This document shows, in pieces, positions 27,596 to 36,124 of a stretch of DNA of 64,000 nucleotides; position 1 is the stretch's first letter; each line of letters opens with the position of its first letter. The notes below the pieces were generated by a model, which saw only the letters and a list, made by a program, of their open reading frames with translations, ran no database searches and was not told the DNA's origin. The stretch lies in the NCBI GenBank assembly GCA_002705575.1, contig PAHI01000042.1, forward strand, positions 5,922 through 69,921, in the 5' to 3' direction. Source of the DNA: Fidelibacterota bacterium (GTDB taxonomy: Bacteria > Marinisomatota > Marinisomatia > SCGC-AAA003-L08 > GCA-002719095). A program made the translations under genes and the position numbers.

Positions 27596-27946
27596 TTAAC
27601 TAGACTTAACAAAACCTATTTTATTTTTAAAAACATTTGGAAAATCAAAGCCATCTCTGTTAGGAAAATGTAAAATAGTATTGATATTATTCCAAGGAAC
27701 CATAAAAACACCTTCTATTAGCTCTCGTCTCTTATCTTTGTCAGGAATAGGCTTACCATTTTCATCTATTTCTTCTATCTGCTCTATCCCTGGATGCTCT
27801 AGCCACAACCCTAAATGATCATGCCCTTTAACTTTAAAATAACCTTCTGCAGACTCAATACCAATATAACTCATTTTCTCTCTAAATGAGATAAGGACAA
27901 CATCATTTACAATAAAGCCTATTGTGTAAAAATCAGAATCTTTCAT
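27596..27946 (-). CDS. hypothetical protein, 116 residues
   Basis: A soluble 116-residue protein with no signal peptide or membrane helix. It is rich in aromatic and acidic residues (HDHLGLWLEHPGIEQIEEID, then FMVPWNNINTILHFPNRDG). The mix of beta-type segments suggests a small barrel or SH3-like fold, but I do not recognise a family. It sits 12 bases from the cold-shock gene and 27 bases after a coiled-coil membrane protein gene. Confidence 0.6.
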   Translation of the reverse strand: MKDSDFYTIGFIVNDVVLISFREKMSYIGIESAEGYFKVKGHDHLGLWLEHPGIEQIEEIDENGKPIPDKDKRRELIEGVFMVPWNNINTILHFPNRDGFDFPNVFKNKIGFVKSS

Positions 27947-27973
27947 ATTTTCTTAAAAGTAAATAATAGGGGG

Positions 27974-28510
27974 TTAATTTGCGCTTTGTTCTTGCTCTAA
28001 AACTTCCTCTTCGTCAAGAAGATACTTGTCAGGCACTCTTTTATCAAAGAATTGAAGTTCAGCAACTTGCTCAAAAGCAGATTTTATATCATTTTTAATT
28101 TGCCTTAAATCTCTATTTGTTTTTCTTTTATAAGTTTCAAAAAGATCAGTGATATTTTCAATACCTTCCTCAAGCTGCTTATCTTTCTGCGTTAAACGCT
28201 CATTCATTCTATCCATTGCAAATTGCATTTGCTCTAAAGCTAAGTCGAGAGAATCCATCTTTTGATTATATTTTACAAGAAATGCAGCATAAGAGATTTT
28301 CAATGAATCTAATTTATAACCTTGATAAATCAGCTTATCATCTTGAATCCTTATTTTTTCGTCTGTATGATTTTGTATATCAAGAACTTCATCTATCCTA
28401 TCTAAAGTATCAACAACATTTTTTCCTGTATCACCTCTATCAATCAACCAATAAATAAGCTGAGAAAACAACAAAACTACTATTAAAACCCAAATAACCC
28501 TTAACTGCAT
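27974..28510 (-). CDS. membrane-anchored coiled-coil protein
   Basis: A 178-residue protein with one N-terminal membrane helix (residues 4-23) followed by long heptad-rich helices (residues about 30-150, for example LDLALEQMQFAMDRMNERL). The C-terminus is acidic. The layout suggests a bitopic envelope protein, but no family is recognised. It starts right after the 106-residue gene. Confidence 0.62.
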   Translation of the reverse strand: MQLRVIWVLIVVLLFSQLIYWLIDRGDTGKNVVDTLDRIDEVLDIQNHTDEKIRIQDDKLIYQGYKLDSLKISYAAFLVKYNQKMDSLDLALEQMQFAMDRMNERLTQKDKQLEEGIENITDLFETYKRKTNRDLRQIKNDIKSAFEQVAELQFFDKRVPDKYLLDEEEVLEQEQSAN

Positions 28511-28831
28511 CTAATCTCCTTTCTCAATTTCAGCTAATTTGATTTCCCAGTCAGAAAGTAATTCCGTCTTATTTTTAGATTCCTTTGTAATTGTCTTGCC
28601 TTTTTTCATAAGACCTATAACAGACTGCTTTTTATCTTCATCTTTTTTAAGGCTAACAAATAATTCCTTAATTTCTTTATTAAAATCTTTGATTGTGTAA
28701 TCTAGGCGCCTGAAAAGCTCATCTAGTAATAACTCTCCATATTCAGAACCTATACTTTCTACCAAATTATTAACTTTATCTGATAGGAAGCTGTCTTTTT
28801 TTTCAATATTATCTTTTCCTTGTACATTCAT
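28511..28831 (-). CDS. hypothetical protein, 106 residues
   Basis: A charged, probably helical soluble protein of 106 residues, with LLLDELFRRLDYTIKDFNKE near the middle and a basic stretch KKGKTITKESKNKT near the end. There is no signal peptide and no motif I recognise. It ends directly before the coiled-coil protein gene, so the two may work together. Confidence 0.58.
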   Translation of the reverse strand: MNVQGKDNIEKKDSFLSDKVNNLVESIGSEYGELLLDELFRRLDYTIKDFNKEIKELFVSLKKDEDKKQSVIGLMKKGKTITKESKNKTELLSDWEIKLAEIEKGD

Positions 28832-28885
28832 ATTTATTCAACGCTGATAGGCATAAATTTTACTACTATTTTAAACATAAAAAAA

Positions 28886-28899
28886 GACAAATAATTGTC
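28886..28899 (-). terminator. possible weak terminator
   Basis: A 5-base stem (GACAA/TTGTC) with a 4-base loop, overlapping the TGA stop of the 153-residue membrane-protein gene, followed on the minus strand by seven T residues (28885-28879). It is short and AT-rich, so it may only reduce read-through. The remaining 28832-28878 stretch holds the ribosome-site region of the next gene and nothing else I recognise. Confidence 0.4.
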
Positions 28900-29359
28900 A
28901 TTCATCTATTTGCTCAATAATTTGTTCATCATTAATTGTTTTTTCATCGTCATATTTATTAAAAAAAGTAAATACACCATCTAATAGATACTTCATTAGA
29001 AAAACTACAATTGCAAAAGTAATAGCAGAAAGATAGTAGCCTATTCCAATCAAAAAACTAATAGTAAATAACAAAAAATAATGGAGGAAGTCTTCATCTA
29101 AAGGTTTTGCAACCAAAATTTTAACAGACAACAGCATAGAAACAGCTATTATTGTAAATAGCAAGATATCTGAGTTGTAATGAGAATAACTACTAGATAC
29201 AGCAAACAAACCTGTAATAACAACCATAAGCATAGCATAATATCTCAATTTATCAGTATTTTTATTTGGCTTATAGGCAGAAAAAACAACTAATGATAGA
29301 ATAAGTGCTAAAGAACACTTAAACAAAAATAAAAAATAATATCCTATATCGTAAAACAT
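28898..29359 (-). CDS. multi-spanning membrane protein, 153 residues
   Basis: A hydrophobic protein with about five membrane segments (residues about 7-26, 40-58, 67-85, 90-108 and 111-130) and an acidic C-terminal tail (NKYDDEKTINDEQIIEQIDE). The layout resembles the DUF4956 type of small membrane protein, but I am not certain. It starts two bases after lepB. Confidence 0.6.
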   Translation of the reverse strand: MFYDIGYYFLFLFKCSLALILSLVVFSAYKPNKNTDKLRYYAMLMVVITGLFAVSSSYSHYNSDILLFTIIAVSMLLSVKILVAKPLDEDFLHYFLLFTISFLIGIGYYLSAITFAIVVFLMKYLLDGVFTFFNKYDDEKTINDEQIIEQIDE

Positions 29360-29361
29360 AC

Positions 29362-31047
29362 CTATAAATGTATATCAAATTTTAATTTTAATTGAGAGAA
29401 ATTAAGCAATGTCAAAACAGGCTGACCTAACATATTATAATCTGGAACAAAACCCCAGTAACGAGAATCTGAACTATTATTACGATTGTCGCCAATCATG
29501 AAATAGTAATTATGCTCTAATCTATAATTAGATTTTTCACTAATAGATACACCATCTACATAAATATAATCAAACAACTCATCTTTTAATTTTTGATTTA
29601 AAAAACCCATCTTATTATACTCAAAAGTATTATTATATCTATAATAATCAAAAACAATTTGATTAGCATCATTAATATTATCTCTTACCTTAACAAGCTT
29701 ATTTAAAATAATCTGATTATGCTGAACGCCAAGGCTCATCATACCTATTGCAACATAATTTATACTTGAAAGTTCTTCAACTTTATATCCCTTAGTCATT
29801 TCATATAAACTTAAATATGCCTCAAGCTCTTCCAAACTTAATTGAAATTTATTTCTACAAGATCTTTTTATAGATAAAAGACTCTTATTTAAAACCTCCG
29901 AATTAAAACTATTTGATGGTAAATATTTTGAAACCTTAATATTATCAAAAAAATATTTAAGCGAAATCATATTTTTATTATTATCGACTAATATACTGTT
30001 TTTAAAATCTTTTATAGCTTGCTGCCTAATATCAGATATATCTCTGTTAGATAAATAGTATAATAGAAATACAATAAAAATTGAAAATATTATTTGAGAT
30101 ATTTTTTTATTTCTAGTATGTACTTTATTTCTATCTATTATTATTATAGAACTATAAAAAAGCAAAATCAAAAAAATAGGTATCTTGAAGTTTTTTGCCG
30201 TTTGCGTAAAAAAGTTTTTTATTGTAATCGATGTCATTGCCATTTGAGCATTATCATATTTATGAAAACTATGATTCATCTCATCACTATTTATATTAAT
30301 ATCTCTAGTTTTAAAGTCATATTTTTTAATAGTTATCTTTCGATTATCTAAAAGGAGTAACATTAAACTCGAAAACAAGTCTGTACTATCGTCACCTAAG
30401 TCAATCTCCATTCCTTTATAAGGAACTCTAAATTGCATGTTATCCCGATCTAAAACTAATTCTCCATTGATATTCAATGGTTTGAAATATGGATATAATT
30501 GAGAGACCTGATTTGTTTGAATTTCAGAATAGGTCTTCTCAGAATATAATTTAATACTATTTCTTTTTTTGTAATTAGATACCATGTTATTTAAAGAGCC
30601 TATTCTTTGCTTTGTAAATTTAGCTTTTGGTAAAAAAGTTAAATCTGACCTATAATCCAAAGAATCCCAACTATCTCCAATACTTATTAAACCATTTTTA
30701 ATTTGAACATATTTGCCTGGAGTACCCACGCACCTCTTAACATATTTAACATAATCATCATTAGGAAATTCAAATATAGATATATCTCCTTCTTTTATAT
30801 CTTTAAATTTCGGTAATCTAAAAGAAGGTATATATGAACCAATTCTTGTAAATGGAACACCTATCCAATTAGGAGTTCTTAATCCATAAATAAATTTATT
30901 ACCTATAACAACATCATTAAGCTCAATAGTATCAAGCATAGAGCCGGTTGGAACAACATATATTTCTAATATTGTCGTCTTTATAGCGAAAGCAACTAAA
31001 ATTAATAAAACAAAATTTCTAAGGCTTATAAATAATTTAGATTGCAT
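29362..31047 (-). CDS. lepB: signal peptidase I with large membrane-bearing insertion
   Basis: A 561-residue type I signal peptidase that cleaves Sec signal peptides. The N-terminal membrane anchor (about 8-24) is followed by the catalytic Ser36 in VVPTGSMLDTIELND, the general-base Lys104 in YVKYVKRCVGTPG, and the late box FMIGDNRNNSSDSRYWGFVP near residue 517. The family is usually 180-300 residues. Here some 310 residues are inserted between the two halves, with a segment (FRVPYKGMEIDL) also found in Bacteroidetes enzymes and two extra membrane helices (about 289-304 and 317-332). All catalytic residues are present. Confidence 0.88.
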   Translation of the reverse strand: MQSKLFISLRNFVLLILVAFAIKTTILEIYVVPTGSMLDTIELNDVVIGNKFIYGLRTPNWIGVPFTRIGSYIPSFRLPKFKDIKEGDISIFEFPNDDYVKYVKRCVGTPGKYVQIKNGLISIGDSWDSLDYRSDLTFLPKAKFTKQRIGSLNNMVSNYKKRNSIKLYSEKTYSEIQTNQVSQLYPYFKPLNINGELVLDRDNMQFRVPYKGMEIDLGDDSTDLFSSLMLLLLDNRKITIKKYDFKTRDININSDEMNHSFHKYDNAQMAMTSITIKNFFTQTAKNFKIPIFLILLFYSSIIIIDRNKVHTRNKKISQIIFSIFIVFLLYYLSNRDISDIRQQAIKDFKNSILVDNNKNMISLKYFFDNIKVSKYLPSNSFNSEVLNKSLLSIKRSCRNKFQLSLEELEAYLSLYEMTKGYKVEELSSINYVAIGMMSLGVQHNQIILNKLVKVRDNINDANQIVFDYYRYNNTFEYNKMGFLNQKLKDELFDYIYVDGVSISEKSNYRLEHNYYFMIGDNRNNSSDSRYWGFVPDYNMLGQPVLTLLNFSQLKLKFDIHL

Positions 31048-32736
31048 CTAATAACCTTTTGCAGCTCCATTTCTTCTATCATCGCTTACGCCTACATAAA
31101 TATTATCTTTTTTATAATACATGATACAATTAGCTTCTCCAATTGATTTTTTATAATCAACTTCATGACCTAAAACAGTTAATTCATTAGAAATATTTTG
31201 ATTAAAAAAAGCTTCTTCTAAAAATATTTTGTCAGGAAGCCATTGATGATGCGTTCTAGGAGATTCAACAGCATCTTTCAAAGGCATATTAAAATCTATA
31301 ATATTTGATATAATTTGCGCAACAGTAGTTATTATTGTAGAACCACCTGGACTACCTATTATTGCAAATAATTCACCTGAAAAATCTTCAACAATTGTTG
31401 GAGTCATTGAACTTAACATACGTTTATTTGGTGATATAGAGTTTGCCCAACTCCCAACCAAGCCATATTTATTTGGATAGCCTGGCTTAATTGAAAAATC
31501 ATCCATTTCATTATTAAGCAAAAAGCCTGCACCATCAACGGTAATACCAGATCCATACCAGCCATTTATAGTAGTAGTAACGCTAACAGAATTACCCCAC
31601 TTATCAACAACTGAATAATGAGTAGTTTCTTCCTTATCATGATAATCTAAATTAAATGACTTAACATCAGAAGATTTACTAGCTTTACAGCATCGAATAT
31701 CTTCTATTTTGATTTTTGCATACTTATCACCTACAAGAGTGTCAATCGGAACATTTATAAAATCACTATCACCCAAAACTTCAGCTCTATCTGCATAAGC
31801 ACGTCTCTCAACTTCAGACATGTAATGAATATGTTTAGAACTATGATAATCAAAATCTCCAATTTCAAAACTTTCTAATTGATTTAATATTTGAGCCAAA
31901 ACAATTCCACCAGATGAGGAGGGTGGCATAGTTATAATTTTGTAATCCCTATAACTAAAGATAATCGGTTTTCTTTCGACTGGCCTATAATTTTCTAAAT
32001 CATCTAATGTTATAATACCTCCAATTCTTTCCATAGAGCTTACTATTTTTTTACTAATCTCACCTTCATAAAAATCTTTATAACCATATGAAGCTATCCT
32101 AGACAAAGTTTTAGCTAAATCTTTTTGAATAAATAATTCATTAAGTTTAAAACCTTCGTTTTTATAGAATATTTTTTTTGTTTCTACATCTGAAGATAAA
32201 TATTGTCTATAGTAAGGACTATTTAATAAATTGTAATTAAGATAGTCAATTTTGTATCCGTACCTAGCTAACTTTATAGATGGCTGTATCAAAGTACCCC
32301 ACCTTTTTGAACCATATTTATCATGAACATACCCAAAACCTGCTACGCTACCTGGAACTCCTACAGCTAATCCTGAATTCCAGCTTTTATTAGGAATAAC
32401 ATCTCCATTTAAATCTAAAAACATATCTTTATTGGATAATTTAGGTGCTGTTTCTCTAAAATCAATAGATGTTGTTTCTCCATCAGAAAATCTAATAACC
32501 ATAAATCCACCGCCACCGATATTTCCAGCTCCAGGATGAGTAACCGCTAAAGCAAAGCCTACTGCAACAGCCGCATCTATTGCATTACCTCCATTCTTTA
32601 ATACATCCAGTCCAATTTCAGTAGCTAAATGATTAGATGATACCACCATCCCATTAGCACCAACGGCATCAGGATACTTGCTATACATGAAACTAAGTAA
32701 AAATATTAACACTAACTTATTTAATAAATTTTGCAT
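31048..32736 (-). CDS. ggt: gamma-glutamyltransferase
   Basis: A 562-residue exported N-terminal-nucleophile hydrolase that cleaves gamma-glutamyl bonds such as in glutathione. It has a signal peptide (residues 1-18), GANGMVVSSNHLATEIGLDV, FALAVTHPGAGNIGGGGFMV, the autocleavage and catalytic Thr in EETTHYSVVDKWGNSVSVTT near residue 365, and IGSPGGSTIITTVAQI near 470. The protein should mature to two chains in the periplasm. It overlaps the rnhB 3' end by 16 bases. Confidence 0.95.
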   Translation of the reverse strand: MQNLLNKLVLIFLLSFMYSKYPDAVGANGMVVSSNHLATEIGLDVLKNGGNAIDAAVAVGFALAVTHPGAGNIGGGGFMVIRFSDGETTSIDFRETAPKLSNKDMFLDLNGDVIPNKSWNSGLAVGVPGSVAGFGYVHDKYGSKRWGTLIQPSIKLARYGYKIDYLNYNLLNSPYYRQYLSSDVETKKIFYKNEGFKLNELFIQKDLAKTLSRIASYGYKDFYEGEISKKIVSSMERIGGIITLDDLENYRPVERKPIIFSYRDYKIITMPPSSSGGIVLAQILNQLESFEIGDFDYHSSKHIHYMSEVERRAYADRAEVLGDSDFINVPIDTLVGDKYAKIKIEDIRCCKASKSSDVKSFNLDYHDKEETTHYSVVDKWGNSVSVTTTINGWYGSGITVDGAGFLLNNEMDDFSIKPGYPNKYGLVGSWANSISPNKRMLSSMTPTIVEDFSGELFAIIGSPGGSTIITTVAQIISNIIDFNMPLKDAVESPRTHHQWLPDKIFLEEAFFNQNISNELTVLGHEVDYKKSIGEANCIMYYKKDNIYVGVSDDRRNGAAKGY

Positions 32737-33596
32737 GAATATTTAATTTTAGGGTTTTTTGAAAAATCATCTGAATAAATTACATCTATCCTAACTTTGT
32801 TCACAGAATCTTTTTCTTTTATCGTTTCAATAAAATTTAAAATAACAGAATCTTTTCTAATTTTATTTAAGGATAATACATATATTGTTTTATCAAAATT
32901 AAAATACTTGATTACAGAAAATACTTCATTTATAGTTAATTCTTTCAAATTAAAACCTTTATTAATCAAATTAATTCCAAATCTGATAATAGGCATAGAC
33001 TCATGTTTTTTCATATCATTAGAATTAATCATACCTGAAACAGGTTTAAATGTTTGCCTATGTATTTCAGAAGGTCCATATTTATTAAGTAAATCAAAAT
33101 GTAACTTAGTACCGTAACCCTTATGTTTTGATAATTGAAACATAGGATAAATTTTATTATAACTTTCAATTATTTTATCTCTTTTGACTTTTGCAATAAT
33201 TGATGCAGCAGAAATTTCAGCTACTTTTTGATCACCCTTAACAACAGCTTCTTGATTTATAGATGTTTTTATTAACTGATTACCATCAATCAAAAGTTTA
33301 TATGGTCTAATACTTAAATTATTAACAGCTAAAAGCATTGCTTTTTTTGTCGCATTTAAAATATTGATTTCGTCAATTTCGTTTGCATTGACTATACCAA
33401 TTTTATAATTAATATTTTCTTGAATAAGCTTATCATAAACCTTTTGACGTTTTGATGCAGATATTTTCTTAGAGTCTTTAATCTCAGTTATATCTATTTT
33501 TTCATTAAAAATAACAGCACAGGCAACAACAGGTCCAAATAAAGGTCCTCTTCCTGCCTCATCAATACCTGCAATTATTTGATTATTATTTGACAT
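32721..33596 (-). CDS. rnhB: ribonuclease HII with C-terminal extension
   Basis: RNase HII cuts RNA in RNA/DNA hybrids. The core (residues 1-195) has IAGIDEAGRGPLFGPVVA with Asp12 and Glu13, LLIDGNQ with Asp104, VVKGDQKVAEISAASIIAKV with Asp122, and the KHKGYGTKLHF region. About 95 more residues follow (from MPIIRFGINLINKGFNL to the Tyr end), which usual RNase HII proteins of about 200 residues lack. That tail has the strand/helix order of the YraN (UPF0102) nuclease-like family, often coded next to rnhB, but without its acidic motif; the relation is tentative. The gene is divergent from the riboswitch unit. Confidence 0.9.
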   Translation of the reverse strand: MSNNNQIIAGIDEAGRGPLFGPVVACAVIFNEKIDITEIKDSKKISASKRQKVYDKLIQENINYKIGIVNANEIDEINILNATKKAMLLAVNNLSIRPYKLLIDGNQLIKTSINQEAVVKGDQKVAEISAASIIAKVKRDKIIESYNKIYPMFQLSKHKGYGTKLHFDLLNKYGPSEIHRQTFKPVSGMINSNDMKKHESMPIIRFGINLINKGFNLKELTINEVFSVIKYFNFDKTIYVLSLNKIRKDSVILNFIETIKEKDSVNKVRIDVIYSDDFSKNPKIKYSCKIY

Positions 33597-33644
33597 AAAA
33601 CTTTCTTTTTAATTTAATTAAAAAAGATGATAAATTAAAAAGAT

Positions 33645-33714
33645 GTTAGGGGTGCTTAATTGCTGAGATTATACCCTTTTAATTAACCTGACCTGGATAA
33701 TGCCAGCGGAGGAA
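33645..33714 (+). promoter_or_regulatory. TPP riboswitch (THI element)
   Basis: The plus strand carries the conserved thiamin-pyrophosphate aptamer core: AGGGGTGC, then GCTGAGAT and ACCC, then ACCTGACCTGGATAATGCCA and GCGGAGG. The 3' end of the aptamer (GCGGAGGA) contains the ribosome-binding GGAGG, and the receptor start ATG follows 5 bases on. This arrangement is expected to block translation when thiamin pyrophosphate is bound. A promoter must lie in the 50 AT-rich bases before it; I see no clear one. Confidence 0.95.
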
Positions 33715-33717
33715 AAC

Positions 33718-36123
33718 ATGAAAAAAAATCTTTTATTACTAACCTTAATCACATCTCATATCTTCACTGCTACGTATAAAGTTGTTGATGAGCAAGAAAT
33801 TCCAATTCCAAATGTACAAATCTACAACTCTATTGAAGGCGTAACATCTGATGAGAATGGTCTTTTTTCTTTAAACTCTAAATGTGTTAGTTATAATATT
33901 TCTCATATTGGTTTTCAAAAAGTAAATTTTAATCCATGCGATATATCAGACGATATTTCAAAAAAAATTGTTCTAAAAAATCTATCTATCCCTAATAATG
34001 AAATCAAAGTATTAGGAGACATAGGAAAATCAAAATTAAAAGATGTTTTATCTAATGTTGAGATTTTTACTCAAACTAATATCATTAATTCTGGAAAAAA
34101 TTCATTTGAAGATATTCTTAAGGCATCTACAAATGTCAATTATTCCGGAGTAAGCTCAAGACCGAGATATTTTCAAATAAGGGGAATAGGCGAATATGAA
34201 CAATATGTAAGTCAAGGTGGTCCAAGTTATTATGTGGCCTCATACATAGATAACTTCAATCTAAGTGGCCTAGGCTTGCCAATCCCGTTATTTGATGTAG
34301 AAAATATCGAAGTTTTTAAGGGTGGACAATCTTTTGCTTTCGGGCAAAATGCTCTTGCAGGTATTATTAAAGTAAATCTTAATAAACCAAAACCTATAAG
34401 GGAAACAAAAATCATTGTTGAAGAAGGAAGTTTTAATAAAAAAAATGTTCACTTTATTTATAACCAGCCCATACTATCTTTTTTAGGTTCAAAATTGTAC
34501 TCCGACTCAAAAAATGAAAAAATTAACATGAGACTATCAATATCAAAGAATAAAGATGACGGCTTCATATATAATACTCATACTAAGGAATATTCAAATA
34601 AAAGAGATGAGCTAATTTCTAATATTCAATGGTCTTGGAGCAAAGTTTTGAAATCAGGAAATTTTTTAGCTCTGAATATAGCTTCAATGCATTCTAGCCT
34701 TGACAATAACTACGATCGTTGGAGTTATACTAATTTTGATAACATGCAAACATTTGAAACGCACTCTAACTTCAATGGCTTGCCTAACAATCAGTCTAAA
34801 GATGCTTTGTTTGGATTATCAAACAGTATTGAAGCAAGCTACAAAAATCAAAATAATTTGACCTTGACCACTATTTTCACCAATAATGATATTGAATTAA
34901 ATCATTACTATGATGCAGATTGGTCGAATGAAACTCAATGGATAGAAGATCATCCTGAGCCATACAATACATACTATTCTTATTCTCAAATTGAGGATAG
35001 AAAGCGAAACGACAATTCATTTGAATTTAAATTAAATAAGGACTTTAATTTCGGAAAGAGCACTTTTGGCATCTTTAATAAATCTCTTAAAGAAAAGGAT
35101 GTTGCAAATGGGTTTATCTTTTGGACAAGTGGAGGCTGGGTTTCAGAGTTTACAAGCACATACAATATTGATTATTCATCACTTTATTACCAGTATATCC
35201 ATTATTTAAAAAATAATATTAGACTTATTCTAAATCATCGAATAGATAACTACGAAAATAATTATAAAAATAAAGTAGTAACCACTAATTCATCAGACTA
35301 TAGCGTAAACACTATCGATCAACCTGGAGAAATTTTCAATGAAAAATTCTCCAGTTCAAGAGCTGGAATACGATTTAATAATTTTTTTATATCCATATCT
35401 TCAAATCATAAACCTGGCGGTTTTAATCAAAACCCCTACGTGGAGAATGATTATAGAAAATATTTAGCTGAAGAAACTACTAGCCTAGATATAGGGTATA
35501 AGGAAAATTTTGAACGACTATCTATTAATTTAAATATTTTTCATATGTATAGAAAAAATATGCAGATTGATATAGCTGATCAGGCTGATGCTGCAAATCC
35601 TGTTACTTTTTACTTTTATACTGCAAATGTTAAAAGAGGTACAAATTCTGGGCTAGATCTATTATTGAATTATAGATTGAATAGTAAAACAAATTTATTT
35701 TTTAATTGTGGACTTCTTAGAAGTACGAAAGATCGTTTTACTTACCCATCTCCAGTACTTAATCCAGATCCAGTAATTGAAAAACGTGACCAAGCTCGAG
35801 CCCCGAAACACACTATCACTACTGGCTTAGAATCGCAGATTACATCTAAAATATTTACACGATTGGAGATAATAGCAAAAGATAAATATTATTACTTTAA
35901 CAATACCAATCAAATGTCTAAATCATATACTATATTAAATTTTACTTCTAAATACAAAATTAGCAATAACATAGATTTTGGTCTGAGTATAAAAAATGCT
36001 ACGGACGAACATTATGGAATTCATGGTTTCTATTTTTCCGTATCAGGATATGAGCCAAGAAAGTTTCATGAATCTCCTGCAAATCCAAGAGACATAAGTG
36101 TTTCTTTATCTTTAAAATTATAA
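33718..36123 (+). CDS. TonB-dependent outer-membrane receptor, TPP-regulated
   Basis: A roughly 801-residue outer-membrane receptor. From the ATG at 33718 it begins with a signal peptide, then a carboxypeptidase-regulatory-like beta domain (YKVVDEQEIPIPNVQIYNS), a plug (FEDILKASTNVNYSGVSSRP, then IEVFKGGQSFAFGQNALAG) and a barrel ending in DISVSLSLKL. I choose 33718 over an in-frame ATG 18 bases upstream because that one lies inside the riboswitch. The riboswitch and the following symporter suggest uptake of thiamin, its phosphates or the HMP pyrimidine precursor. It is on the opposite strand to the rest of the window. Confidence 0.92.
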   Translation: MKKNLLLLTLITSHIFTATYKVVDEQEIPIPNVQIYNSIEGVTSDENGLFSLNSKCVSYNISHIGFQKVNFNPCDISDDISKKIVLKNLSIPNNEIKVLGDIGKSKLKDVLSNVEIFTQTNIINSGKNSFEDILKASTNVNYSGVSSRPRYFQIRGIGEYEQYVSQGGPSYYVASYIDNFNLSGLGLPIPLFDVENIEVFKGGQSFAFGQNALAGIIKVNLNKPKPIRETKIIVEEGSFNKKNVHFIYNQPILSFLGSKLYSDSKNEKINMRLSISKNKDDGFIYNTHTKEYSNKRDELISNIQWSWSKVLKSGNFLALNIASMHSSLDNNYDRWSYTNFDNMQTFETHSNFNGLPNNQSKDALFGLSNSIEASYKNQNNLTLTTIFTNNDIELNHYYDADWSNETQWIEDHPEPYNTYYSYSQIEDRKRNDNSFEFKLNKDFNFGKSTFGIFNKSLKEKDVANGFIFWTSGGWVSEFTSTYNIDYSSLYYQYIHYLKNNIRLILNHRIDNYENNYKNKVVTTNSSDYSVNTIDQPGEIFNEKFSSSRAGIRFNNFFISISSNHKPGGFNQNPYVENDYRKYLAEETTSLDIGYKENFERLSINLNIFHMYRKNMQIDIADQADAANPVTFYFYTANVKRGTNSGLDLLLNYRLNSKTNLFFNCGLLRSTKDRFTYPSPVLNPDPVIEKRDQARAPKHTITTGLESQITSKIFTRLEIIAKDKYYYFNNTNQMSKSYTILNFTSKYKISNNIDFGLSIKNATDEHYGIHGFYFSVSGYEPRKFHESPANPRDISVSLSLKL

Positions 36124-36124
36124 T

